Source: a gamma proteobacterium symbiont of Ctena orbiculata
Lineage (GTDB): Bacteria; Pseudomonadota; Gammaproteobacteria; Chromatiales; Chromatiaceae
Assembly: GCA_003094555.1 (NCBI GenBank)
Contig: NATW01000128.1
Coordinates: forward strand, 1-47,225
DNA: 47,225 nt
Direction of reading: 5' to 3'
Part shown: positions 23,631 through 31,765 of the stretch, in pieces
Layout: each line of letters begins with the position of its first letter
Numbering within the stretch: position 1 is the first letter of the stretch
Program-made: the position numbers and the translations under genes
The notes under the pieces: generated by a model
What the model was told of the DNA's origin: nothing
What the model saw: the letters and a program-made list of their open reading frames with translations, nothing else
Database searches by the model: none

Positions 23631-25241
23631 TTAAGCGTTCTTGATTCGGTATCGCTCGAATCTGGAGGTTGTCTCTAGTAGCTGCAGGGGGATGACGCTA
23701 GGTGCAGGAACCATCTCCTCAACGCGGTATTCATTGCCGATGACGAAGAAGTTTTTCGGCACGATAAGTGAACTACGATGAGTATGACCCTGATCGATAA
23801 AGATCCCGGCTCGATCTTTCAGCGGTGTCGACGATTGTTGTTGATTGGCCAGACGCAAGGTAATGGGTTCGACCTTTCCGAGAATAAACTGTATGCCGAT
23901 CTCCAACAAATCTCCATTTGAATTTAATACACGCTTTACGATGCCGATTTTCCACTCATTTTCCTGGCGTTGCTGATGCGTGGAAAATAGGACCAATTCA
24001 CCGACCAATGGTGTATTGATACTATTTTTTGAGACCTTGAGTGCCACCCCAGAGCGGCTTTGATTGGTGCGTATAGCCGTGAATTGATAACTGCTGTTTG
24101 ATTTTTCCTGTTGAATGCTTCCCAGATGAGTCATGTCGATCTCATCCTCTGGGGATTGAGAAGAGACACTGTGACCGCTGAGATAGGTGTAAACCGCGTC
24201 TACCCCGACCCATAACATGACCTGTCCCGAGGTGGGATGGCGTTCACTGTCACGCTTGAGACGGATATGCCAGGATTTCAACATCCGTGCCAGCAGGTTC
24301 GTGGCTTCCTGCATGGTCAATTTCATGATCGCCTGGGGTTTTCCCTCTTCAGATCGTTCCATATGTCTGAGCTTCTGATGCAGCAACTTGCTGACGGGGC
24401 TGAGATCGAACAGGGTGAAGCGGGGCTGATTCAGATTTTCCAGACACTCAGGGTAGAACAGATAGGGTGATACCTCCCCCAGCCGGTCGATGACATAGTG
24501 CCCAGTGATATCAGTGTGCGGGCTGGGGGCTGTGAGAAGGGCATTTCCAGCCAAGGTGTTGAGATACTCGAAACACAACCGGGGTTCACCCTCTTGCAGA
24601 TGACAGGGATCGAGCAGTAGCAACAGGATAAAGCGATTGTACTGGTGGATGATTGTTGCGTATTCCGGTTCCGCCTGATCCGCATCCTCGATTTGAATTT
24701 TATGGATCTTTTGCTCTTCTGCATAGGTCATCAGGCGTGTTACATCCCGATAGACCCTTCCACTCCTGCAGTCAAAATCTTCGCATGCCAGAATATACTC
24801 GTAGATGAAATATTTGATTGCATAATAGATCGCATGGTTGAGACGCTGCAGTGTTTTTCTATTCGCCTTGTTGCTGATGCATTCATTGGCGATATGGCTG
24901 TACCCGTATGCCATCTCCAACAGCACTTTGCGTATCAGGTGTAGCGGGGCTTCAGATTTACGTTTTGCTTGGCCATGAATCAATCTCGCACAGGGGGTGG
25001 TGTAGATCTCCATCAGCTCCTGGCGCTTCTTGACTTGGCCGGGATAGCGGTTGAGCCGGCTTAGGCTGGTGATAACTGTCTCCGCCAGCTGGGTTTGGTC
25101 GGCAAAGGGTAGCGCTGTCGCCCATTGTCCAAGCAGGGCGGGGTCGGTTTCCACCAACGGATTCTCAAATGGATCCGCTTGCGGTACATAGAAGAGTACC
25201 TGAGATGGTGGTGTGCTCCTGTGGGAGAAAAAATCAAACAT
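23631..25241 (-). CDS. Large protein with degenerate PilZ-like segment
   Basis: A 536-residue cytoplasmic protein. The first 380 residues are mostly helical and of no family I can name. Residues about 385-470 read like a PilZ domain: TNQSRSGVAL (392-401) fits the [D/N]xSxxG loop that binds cyclic di-GMP, followed by beta strands and WKIGIVKRV. The upstream RxxxR partner motif is not clear, so nucleotide binding is uncertain. It is convergent with the SGNH gene, with 15 bases between stops. No signal or membrane segment is visible. Confidence 0.7.
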   Translation of the reverse strand: MFDFFSHRSTPPSQVLFYVPQADPFENPLVETDPALLGQWATALPFADQTQLAETVITSLSRLNRYPGQVKKRQELMEIYTTPCARLIHGQAKRKSEAPLHLIRKVLLEMAYGYSHIANECISNKANRKTLQRLNHAIYYAIKYFIYEYILACEDFDCRSGRVYRDVTRLMTYAEEQKIHKIQIEDADQAEPEYATIIHQYNRFILLLLLDPCHLQEGEPRLCFEYLNTLAGNALLTAPSPHTDITGHYVIDRLGEVSPYLFYPECLENLNQPRFTLFDLSPVSKLLHQKLRHMERSEEGKPQAIMKLTMQEATNLLARMLKSWHIRLKRDSERHPTSGQVMLWVGVDAVYTYLSGHSVSSQSPEDEIDMTHLGSIQQEKSNSSYQFTAIRTNQSRSGVALKVSKNSINTPLVGELVLFSTHQQRQENEWKIGIVKRVLNSNGDLLEIGIQFILGKVEPITLRLANQQQSSTPLKDRAGIFIDQGHTHRSSLIVPKNFFVIGNEYRVEEMVPAPSVIPLQLLETTSRFERYRIKNA

Positions 25242-25639
25242 GGTGACCTAAAAAAGCTTGTTCCTTCGAGCTCTTGCTCAATTACCCACTATATCATCCT
25301 GATTAAGGCACAGCACAGTTTCATCCCCCTGGTGTTCAGGCTGCACCAATTCAAGCTTCTAATTTTTATAATAAATACAGTAAGATAATGATTTTTGTGC
25401 TGGTTGAAAATGGTATAAGATTGGTTTCATCTGAGCGAAGACTGGATTATAAGTTGATCTGACTGGTTGAAGATAACACCCAGGCATAGTGGTTTCCATG
25501 AATTGCACTGATGGGAATTAACCCCGAAAATGCGGGTCAGAGGAATCTGCCTAGTCACGCATCTAGTGCCCGGGCCTGGTTGTCCGGTCAAAGAATGAAT
25601 TACGAATTAACCTGTTGTCTACAGAGAGTGGAGAGAAAT
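25242..25639. other. 398-bp non-coding region before the thioredoxin-TolC operon
   Basis: AT-rich, with TTGAAAATGGTATAAGAT around 25403-25420 and TTGATC at 25454-25459 as possible promoter parts, none well formed. The reading frame of the TlpA-like protein is open from 25511, but that part has no signal-peptide character and no SD. No terminator or RNA gene is recognised. Probably the promoter region of the five-gene operon that follows. Confidence 0.35.
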
Positions 25640-26122
25640 ATGTCCCATGTGAGTCCGTTGCTGCGCGCGTTATGTATCATGGCGTTAGCGCTTTATTCGG
25701 TCATGGCAGCAGCGGAGACAGTGGATTTCGAACTGCTGGGACTGGACGGTAAACGCTATCGCCTCTCTGATTATCGGGGTAAATGGGTGTTGGTGAACTA
25801 TTGGGCGACCTGGTGTCCCCCCTGCCGTGAGGAATTGCCAGAACTGGAAGTATTTCATAATAATCATAAAGATACAGATGCTGTCGTATTGGGTGTTGCG
25901 ATGGAACGTATCGAAAAACCCCGCTTAAAGGCGTTTGTCGACGAGCAATTTCTCAGCTATCCCATTCTCATCGCCGAACCGGCTGCACGTACCGAGCTGG
26001 GACGAGTGCCTGGGCTGCCTACCTCCTTCCTGGTCAATCCCGAAGGTGAGTTGGTTGCCCGTCAGGTGGGGCCATTGACCATGGAAGATATCGAGGGCTT
26101 TATCGATGCAATGCGCGAGTAA
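25640..26122 (+). CDS. Exported TlpA/ResA-like thioredoxin
   Basis: Periplasmic thiol-disulfide protein of 160 residues from the ATG at 25640, which has GGAGAG five bases upstream and a clear signal peptide (to about residue 25, AAAE). The active site is WATWCPPC (Cys59, Cys62). The strand-turn LPTSFLVNPEGE contains the cis-proline. The AhpC/TSA-thioredoxin architecture with an N-terminal VDFELLGLDGKRYRL segment fits the TlpA/ResA subgroup. A second thioredoxin-fold gene follows after 10 bases. Electron donor and client proteins are not in the window. Confidence 0.92.
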   Translation: MSHVSPLLRALCIMALALYSVMAAAETVDFELLGLDGKRYRLSDYRGKWVLVNYWATWCPPCREELPELEVFHNNHKDTDAVVLGVAMERIEKPRLKAFVDEQFLSYPILIAEPAARTELGRVPGLPTSFLVNPEGELVARQVGPLTMEDIEGFIDAMRE

Positions 26123-26132
26123 GGAGTGATCC

Positions 26133-26672
26133 ATGTCACGCTATCTACTGCTAACTGCCTGCCTGTTTCTGCTGATTGGTGATATCACAGCTGCAACCCG
26201 GGATCCGGGTGAATATTTTTTCGACCAGTCGTTAGGCAATTTTAACGACGAACTGGAGGTGGCGAAGGAAGAGGGGAAAAAGGGTGTGCTGATCATGTTT
26301 GAAATGGATGAGTGCCCATTCTGCCATCGGATGAAGACCCGGGTGCTGAACCAGGTGGAGGTTCAAGACTATTTCAGACAACACTTTCTGATCTACACGG
26401 TGGATATAGAAGGTGACGTCGAGATCGCTGACTTTAAAGGCAACACCATGAAGGAGAAGGATTTCGCCTTCAGGCAATATAGGGTCCGTGCAACCCCGGT
26501 GTTTGGTTTTTTCGATCTGGATGGAAACATGATAACCCGCTTTACCGGTGCGACTAATGATCCCCAGGAGTTTCTTTGGCTGGGGGAATTTGTCGTTGAT
26601 GATCACTACAAAACGACCAATTTTTCACGCTACAAACGAGAAAAAAGAAGGGCGCTGCGCCAAGAAAAATAG
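26133..26672 (+). CDS. Exported SoxW-like thioredoxin-fold protein
   Basis: Periplasmic protein of 179 residues with a signal peptide (1-21) and the active site DECPFCHRM (Cys61, Cys64). RATPVFGFFD carries the cis-proline. The body (DVEIADFKGNTMKEKDFAFRQYRV) resembles the SoxW/DsbD C-terminal-domain subgroup; SoxW keeps periplasmic thiols reduced in sulfur oxidisers, but sox genes are not here. The C-terminal tail is strongly basic (YKREKRRALRQEK). It lies between the TlpA-like and TolC-family genes with 10 and three bases of spacing. Confidence 0.87.
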   Translation: MSRYLLLTACLFLLIGDITAATRDPGEYFFDQSLGNFNDELEVAKEEGKKGVLIMFEMDECPFCHRMKTRVLNQVEVQDYFRQHFLIYTVDIEGDVEIADFKGNTMKEKDFAFRQYRVRATPVFGFFDLDGNMITRFTGATNDPQEFLWLGEFVVDDHYKTTNFSRYKREKRRALRQEK

Positions 26673-26675
26673 GCA

Positions 26676-28010
26676 ATGTCATTCCACAGAATAGTGAATA
26701 GGGAGTTCCTTTCGCTGGATATACGGCAGGTTGCCCTGTTGCTGCTTATGGTTTTCCTGTTGCAATCCCAACCGGTTTGCGCCGAGGAGCCGCTTCCCTC
26801 GCCATTGACACTGGAGTATGCCCTGGGATTGGCTGATCATGCACATCCCGAGCGAAGTCTGGCAGAAGCCGATCTGGCCCAAGCCCGGGCGTTGAGTGAA
26901 CAGGTAGAGGCGGATGATGACATGCGTCTCTCCCTGACTGCGGAGCTGCGGGTCATAGAGCCGTCAGAGATAGCGGTATACGATTCGCGAAACGACAGTC
27001 TGGCCCGGCTCAATCTAAGTAAGCGACTGTATGATTTCGGGCGTACCAGTCATGCCCAGGAGGCGGCTGAGGCTGGACTGGCATCCCGGCAGTGGCAATT
27101 GCTCCAAGTCAGGCAGCAGCGCAGGTTGAACGTGATGGCACGCTTCTTCGACGTGCTGCTGGCCGATCTCGAGTTTGCAAGAGATAACGAAGCACTCTCC
27201 ATCGACTACATACGTTTCGACAGGGCACGAACAAGGAATGAGTTGGGAAAGGTATCGGATGTGGACATGCTGGAGCTCGAAGCGACCTATCAGCAGGCAC
27301 TGCGTAGGATGACGGCAAGTCGCAACAGACAACGCATCACCCGTTCGCAACTGGCGATCAGCTTGAATCGTCCACTGGATCTTCCCGCCGAACTGGAGTC
27401 GCCGCAGTTTGAACCATTGGCAGAGCTGCCGGAGATAGAGGAGCTGGTTGAGAAGGCGTTGCGTGAGAATCCTAAACGAAAGCTCCTGCAGGCTGAGCTG
27501 CATGCGGCGACGAAACAGCTCCAGGCGAGTGAGGCCGAAGACAATCCGGTATTGCGTGCAGAGTTGCAGGCTGCTACCTATCAACGTGAGTTGGGCGGTC
27601 GCAACCCATTGACCGCCGCCCTTGTCTTCGAACTGCCACTCTATCAAGGTAACCGGGTTATGTCTGGTATTGCAGAACAGCGTGCCATTGTGAACAGGAA
27701 ACAGGCCGAATTGGCAGCTTATGAACTCAAGCTGCGGCAACAACTGCTGGACTATTGGATGGAGCTGGATAGGTTGAAAGTAGAACGCGAGGGATTGCTG
27801 GTGACAGGGGACTTTCGAGATCTCTACCTGGATCGCAGCCGTACCCTCTATGAACTGGATATGGCCGCGGATCTGGGCGACTCCATGTCCCAGATCGCCG
27901 ATGTTCAACTGCAACGGGCGAGAAATGATTATCAGATCCAGTTGACCCATGCCCGTATCAAGGCACTTACGGGTGATCTGTTGTCGTCGCCTGAACATAA
28001 GAATGAATGA
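26676..28010 (+). CDS. TolC-family outer-membrane channel protein
   Basis: A 444-residue outer-membrane efflux protein. The signal peptide (about 1-37) is followed by two halves rich in long amphipathic helices (for example about 205-235 and 330-370), the pattern of the TolC alpha-helical barrel. Segments such as LNLSKRLYDFGRTSHAQEA and FELPLYQGNRVMSGIAEQRA are the strand-helix junctions seen in the family. It follows the SoxW-like gene after three bases and precedes the adaptor gene by 15 bases. No pump gene is adjacent. Confidence 0.93.
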   Translation: MSFHRIVNREFLSLDIRQVALLLLMVFLLQSQPVCAEEPLPSPLTLEYALGLADHAHPERSLAEADLAQARALSEQVEADDDMRLSLTAELRVIEPSEIAVYDSRNDSLARLNLSKRLYDFGRTSHAQEAAEAGLASRQWQLLQVRQQRRLNVMARFFDVLLADLEFARDNEALSIDYIRFDRARTRNELGKVSDVDMLELEATYQQALRRMTASRNRQRITRSQLAISLNRPLDLPAELESPQFEPLAELPEIEELVEKALRENPKRKLLQAELHAATKQLQASEAEDNPVLRAELQAATYQRELGGRNPLTAALVFELPLYQGNRVMSGIAEQRAIVNRKQAELAAYELKLRQQLLDYWMELDRLKVEREGLLVTGDFRDLYLDRSRTLYELDMAADLGDSMSQIADVQLQRARNDYQIQLTHARIKALTGDLLSSPEHKNE

Positions 28011-28025
28011 TGGGGAGGGAGAAGA

Positions 28026-28793
28026 ATGCTAAGGGTTACGCTAATTATCTGTCTGCTTTTCACTGGACAGCTGTTCGCCCGGGACCTGGAGGCCGTTACC
28101 GACTGGAAGAACCGGGTTGAGCTGACCACCCTGGTCAGCGGTATGGTAGGCCGGATCAATGTGGAGGTCGGAGCCTCTGTAAAGCGTGGGGAGGTGCTAC
28201 TGGAACTGGATCAGCGGAGGTATCAGTCTAGGTTGGCGGCCGCGGAATCACGCCTCGAGGCCACATCCCAGCAGAACGAAGAGGCGAAACGAGAGTTGGA
28301 CCGGGCATTGGAACTCTACGACCGAACCCTGCTCTCGGATCATGAGCGCAAACAGGCGGAAATCGCCGCGGCAACTTCGGATGCGGCTTATCGTGAAGCT
28401 GAAGCCAAGCTGGTCACTATCCGATTGCAACGGGAGTACAGTCGAATCACAGCGCCGTTTAACGGTGTCGTGGAGTCTATTCACGTACAGCCAGGCCAGG
28501 CAGTCATCAATCGATATGCGCCGATGCCCCTGCTGACACTGGTCGACAGCAGTTCCATGAAGGTAATGGCTGAAATTGATGAAGCTTCGGTGATTGGCAA
28601 GAAGCCAGGTATGACGGTTCAGGTGGGGCTGCGTGGACAATGGTTGGATGGCACAATCCATAGCTTGGGTATGCAGCCCGTAGCAACGGATGCCAACGGC
28701 TCAAGATATCAGCTTGAGGTGGTGTTTTCCCCCGACTCAGATATCATGATTCGTGCCGGTGAAAAGGCTGTAGTGAGGCTGAAAGATGAGTGA
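28026..28793 (+). CDS. Short HlyD-type periplasmic adaptor (membrane-fusion protein)
   Basis: Periplasmic adaptor of 255 residues. It begins with a signal peptide (to about residue 19). A barrel-sandwich half (GMVGRINVEVGASVKRGEVLLELD) leads to a helical hairpin (about 65-130) and back to RITAPFNGVVESIHVQPGQAV. A beta-barrel (KVMAEIDEASVIG) follows. It is shorter than most efflux adaptors and lacks a clear membrane-proximal domain. It overlaps the acylphosphatase start. With the TolC protein it should link an inner-membrane transporter to the outer membrane, but which transporter is not shown. Confidence 0.9.
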   Translation: MLRVTLIICLLFTGQLFARDLEAVTDWKNRVELTTLVSGMVGRINVEVGASVKRGEVLLELDQRRYQSRLAAAESRLEATSQQNEEAKRELDRALELYDRTLLSDHERKQAEIAAATSDAAYREAEAKLVTIRLQREYSRITAPFNGVVESIHVQPGQAVINRYAPMPLLTLVDSSSMKVMAEIDEASVIGKKPGMTVQVGLRGQWLDGTIHSLGMQPVATDANGSRYQLEVVFSPDSDIMIRAGEKAVVRLKDE

Positions 28794-29082
28794 GCGAACT
28801 GACAATGGTGCTACCAGGATCTGTGTTCGCTGCCATGTGGCAGGACGGGTGCAAGGTGTCTTCTACCGGGCATCAGCGCGACATGAGGCCCAGCAGCTGG
28901 GCATCAAAGGCTATGCCAGAAACCTCCTTGATGGCCGGGTCGAAGTTGTTGCCTGTGGTAGTGTGGAGGCAATCGAAGCCCTGCAGGCCTGGTTAAGCAA
29001 AGGCCCAGCTGGGGCGAATGTGACAGGCGTCTCTTGCGAAACAATCCATTATCATGAATATCAAGACTTTAGCGTTACCTGA
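28786..29082 (+). CDS. acyP: Acylphosphatase
   Basis: Small enzyme of 98 residues that hydrolyses acyl phosphates. The catalytic signature is GRVQGVFYRASARHEA, with the Arg that binds phosphate, followed by the Asn in GYARNLLDGRVEVVACG. Length is typical. Its ATG lies inside the adaptor gene's last codons (eight-base overlap), so it is the last gene of the thioredoxin-TolC operon by translational coupling; why it belongs there is not evident. Confidence 0.95.
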   Translation: MSERTDNGATRICVRCHVAGRVQGVFYRASARHEAQQLGIKGYARNLLDGRVEVVACGSVEAIEALQAWLSKGPAGANVTGVSCETIHYHEYQDFSVT

Positions 29083-29109
29083 GCCTGGCGTCATTTGCTT
29101 CCCATTCAA

Positions 29110-29805
29110 CTATTCCGAATAGCCCGGTTGATCCAGGGGTCTGAATTTCATCTGACCCTGCTGCGTACCAGCCGTTGGCTCAATGGCTGGACTGTAACGC
29201 TGCTCCATGGCATGACTGCTGTGGGGGATTGAGGCCTGTTCAGCCTGTGGTTGTGATGATGGATAGCTTATAGGCGCTGGGGCCTGCTGCTGGACAGGAG
29301 GTGAAGCATATTCCGCTCTGTCCGTAGCACTATCCCGTGGCCTCTCAATCGCTGCTGGTTCGCTGCTCTCCAAGGGCCGAAAGCGGTATTGCTCCCCATA
29401 CACAGGTTGATTTGAAGTGGGATGACTATACGCGGGTGGTGGCGTCTGAGAAGCCTTTTTATCGGTTGTTGGCGCTTGTGGCTGCTGTACGGGCGGGAAT
29501 GATGGATAGCCACCGACTTGTGGTTGGGGTGGATAGGCTGGGTTTACAGGGGGGTATCCATAGGCAGCGCCTGGATATCCGTAGCCTGGTGGATAGGCAG
29601 TCGGTGGGGCATAGGGGTAGTTGTAATAGTCATCTGAGTATCTGTTGGAACCTCCAAAGAAATTACGCATCGGGTTGAACATGTCACCCATCCCATTCCC
29701 CGGATTAAAGGTAAATTGGCGGTTACCATAGCCGGAATCGTCTGCCTGTAGATGGGTTGAGATCAATAAAATGCTGCTTAATATTAACCATACCTTGGAG
29801 TTCAT
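29110..29805 (-). CDS. Exported Pro/Tyr/Gln-rich protein of unknown function
   Basis: A 231-residue protein from the ATG at 29805, which has GGGAG about nine bases upstream and a signal peptide (1-21, LQADD). The mature chain is of low complexity: YPYAPPTAYPPGYGYPG and similar Pro/Tyr/Gly runs, then Pro/Gln/Ser runs. The motif FRPL occurs twice (YRFRPLESS and MKFRPLDQPGYSE). Such chains are disordered and often cell-surface or periplasmic. I know no family. The frame stays open to 30066 but overlaps sfsA and lacks sense there. Confidence 0.72.
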   Translation of the reverse strand: MNSKVWLILSSILLISTHLQADDSGYGNRQFTFNPGNGMGDMFNPMRNFFGGSNRYSDDYYNYPYAPPTAYPPGYGYPGAAYGYPPVNPAYPPQPQVGGYPSFPPVQQPQAPTTDKKASQTPPPAYSHPTSNQPVYGEQYRFRPLESSEPAAIERPRDSATDRAEYASPPVQQQAPAPISYPSSQPQAEQASIPHSSHAMEQRYSPAIEPTAGTQQGQMKFRPLDQPGYSE

Positions 29806-29947
29806 TTTCAGCTCCCTCGCCTGCATTGGTCGTCTGTTTCGAAGTTTTGAAGCTACGATTTTTGATTGTGTTATCTGTGTGGAGTGGCCAAGTGGGGCTA
29901 CCATTAACCGCCACAAAACCGTCATAATGAAATAATACACCAACCCT

Positions 29948-30664
29948 ATGCAACTACCACCGCTTACCAATGGAAGAATCCTCAGACGATATAAGCGATT
30001 TCTCGCGGATATCGAATTAGCCAATGGCGAGGTGGTTACCGCCCATTGTCCAAATACCGGCAGCATGCTTGGTTGTTGGCAGCCTGGTGCGCCGGTACAG
30101 ATCAGCTATAGCGATAATCCAAAACGAAAGCTGGCCTGGACCCTGGAAAGAGTCGATATGGGTCAGGGTTGGATTGGGGTGCACACAGGCCGTACCAATC
30201 CGGTCATTGAAGAGGCGGTGAGGGCTGGCTATATAGACCAGTTGAGCGGCTACCAATCCATCCGTCGAGAAGTTACCTACCAGCATCGGGATGGTGAGCG
30301 GGCCAGGTTCGATCTCCACCTTAGCGAGGGTGAATCCCCCGATGCCTGGGTGGAGGTTAAGAACGTGACCCTATATCAGGGTGGAGGATTGTCTTTTCCC
30401 GATGCGGTGACCCTGCGGGGCCGCAAACATCTGCAGTTGCTGGCGGATGCCTGCGGACAAGGTAGCAGGGGTGTTATGGTCTACGCCTTGAACCGTCCAG
30501 AGGGTGACTACTTCCACCCGGCTGACGAGATTGACCCTGAGTATGGAGAGACCCTGCGCCGGGTTGTTCGCGAATCGGGGGTAGAGCTCCTGGCGCTGCG
30601 GATTGAGCATGGTGAGGACAACATGCAGGTGAAATCCTCCGTCAAGGTGGTCTTGGAGCGATAA
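29948..30664 (+). CDS. sfsA: Sugar fermentation stimulation protein homologue SfsA
   Basis: A 238-residue SfsA-family protein. The N-terminal OB-like part reads RYKRFLADIELANGEVV. The motif HCPNTGSMLGC and the later VEVKNVTL / SFPDAVTLRGRKHL form the predicted nuclease-like core (E-x-K). The E. coli member was described as a DNA-binding regulator of maltose use, though its activity is still debated. Start lacks a clear SD. It diverges from the exported protein gene and is convergent with cpdA, with 24 bases between stops. Confidence 0.95.
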   Translation: MQLPPLTNGRILRRYKRFLADIELANGEVVTAHCPNTGSMLGCWQPGAPVQISYSDNPKRKLAWTLERVDMGQGWIGVHTGRTNPVIEEAVRAGYIDQLSGYQSIRREVTYQHRDGERARFDLHLSEGESPDAWVEVKNVTLYQGGGLSFPDAVTLRGRKHLQLLADACGQGSRGVMVYALNRPEGDYFHPADEIDPEYGETLRRVVRESGVELLALRIEHGEDNMQVKSSVKVVLER

Positions 30665-30688
30665 TCGACACCCTTTGCCGGCCGCCGA

Positions 30689-31528
30689 TCAATACCCCAT
30701 GGAAGCGAGATCGAGTCCCGAAGGGATTTTGGGGAGTGAATTAAGCCCTGTTTGAATAGTGCCATCCGGCTGCAGGCTCATCCATCTGTAGCCTGGCGGT
30801 ATGGCGTCGATGGCGAAATCGTCGACCCTGGGAATGAACTGTACGCAGGTCGATGGTGTGCCCAGCAAACGTACACCTCTGTACTCCGTGTCGAATGCCT
30901 GATGGATATGGCCGCAGAGGAGTGCCTTGACCTGGGGGTTTTCGCCGATCAATTTAAACAGGGCGTCCGGATTCTCCAGCACCATGGTGTCCATCCAACG
31001 GCTGCCCACAGGCACGGGATGGTGATGCATGCAGATCATGGTGTGTTTGTCGGGGTGGGACCGCAACAGCACCTCTAGCAGTTCCAGTTCGTTCTCATCG
31101 ATACGTCCACCATCACTATTGGGTATGGTCGAATCGAGAAAGATCAGTGACCAGCCTTTAGCCTGTACACTTGGAATGGTGTGCACATTGTCCTGGTTCA
31201 GGATCTGTTTCATCTTCCCCGGGATATCGTGATTACCCGGTAGGCAGTAGGTGGGGATTTCGGTCAGCTGTAATCGGCCGAACAGCCGTTTGTAGCCTGT
31301 GTCAGAGGCATCGTGTACCAGATCACCCGTGGCCAGAATGAAGTCAGGGGTGCCGCTTTCCTGGAGTGCCTGGGCAAGCACCTGATCAAAGGTCTCCAAC
31401 GTATTAATCCCCAACAGACAGCGGGAGGGGTCTGCATAGAGGTGACTATCCGTGAGTTGCAGCAGGTTGAGACCTTCTACAGGGAGTCGTTTGAAATTCG
31501 CTGGTTGATTGTCAGGACTGCTACCCAT
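30689..31528 (-). CDS. cpdA: 3',5'-cyclic-AMP phosphodiesterase CpdA
   Basis: Calcineurin-like metallophosphoesterase of 279 residues from the internal ATG at 31528. The metal-binding motifs come in order: LTDSHLY, ATGDLVHDASD, PGNHD, HHHP and CGHIHQ. The C-terminal part (TPSTCVQFIPRVDDFAIDAIPPGYR) matches CpdA and separates it from other phosphoesterases. The longer frame to 31645 would need a TTG start in AT-rich intergenic sequence and is unlikely. No SD is clear. It is divergent from oxyR with about 237 bases between. Confidence 0.92.
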   Translation of the reverse strand: MGSSPDNQPANFKRLPVEGLNLLQLTDSHLYADPSRCLLGINTLETFDQVLAQALQESGTPDFILATGDLVHDASDTGYKRLFGRLQLTEIPTYCLPGNHDIPGKMKQILNQDNVHTIPSVQAKGWSLIFLDSTIPNSDGGRIDENELELLEVLLRSHPDKHTMICMHHHPVPVGSRWMDTMVLENPDALFKLIGENPQVKALLCGHIHQAFDTEYRGVRLLGTPSTCVQFIPRVDDFAIDAIPPGYRWMSLQPDGTIQTGLNSLPKIPSGLDLASMGY

Positions 31529-31765
31529 AGAACGGTCCGATTTTCTGTTTTTTAGTCTGACGAGCAATTTAGTTCTCCACGCCCCATCAGGACCCTTGTC
31601 ATGTTGCCATAATATTAGATCAGGATTTGCTAAAGCAAAATCCAATTTTTTACTTCTTTGCCCAATGGTTAGGGATTATTCCATATTCTCCTTCGATTTC
31701 TGCTGAGGCGTTAACATTTTTTAAGCCGATTAGTTTTTTCTATCTCAGCGGCTACACTATAGGTT

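Noticed and set aside
21975-25241. Possible prophage remnant
   Set aside because: Only one tail-fibre-like domain is present; no capsid, integrase, lysis or attachment sites seen, so a prophage is not claimed.
27015-27998. 327-aa minus-strand ORF opposite the TolC-family gene
   Set aside because: Antisense shadow; Gln/Leu/Cys-rich translation without domain signatures.
29806-30066. Longer N-terminus for the Pro/Tyr-rich protein
   Set aside because: Overlaps the sfsA 5' end and lacks a signal peptide; the ATG at 29805 has both SD and signal peptide.
31529-31645. Longer N-terminus for CpdA using a TTG start
   Set aside because: The added 39 residues fall in AT-rich intergenic sequence and do not match CpdA.
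31623-31651. Terminator-like hairpin between cpdA and oxyR
   Set aside because: GGATTTGC/GCAAAATCC has a bulge and few G-C pairs, and sits between divergent promoters, so a terminator role is unlikely.
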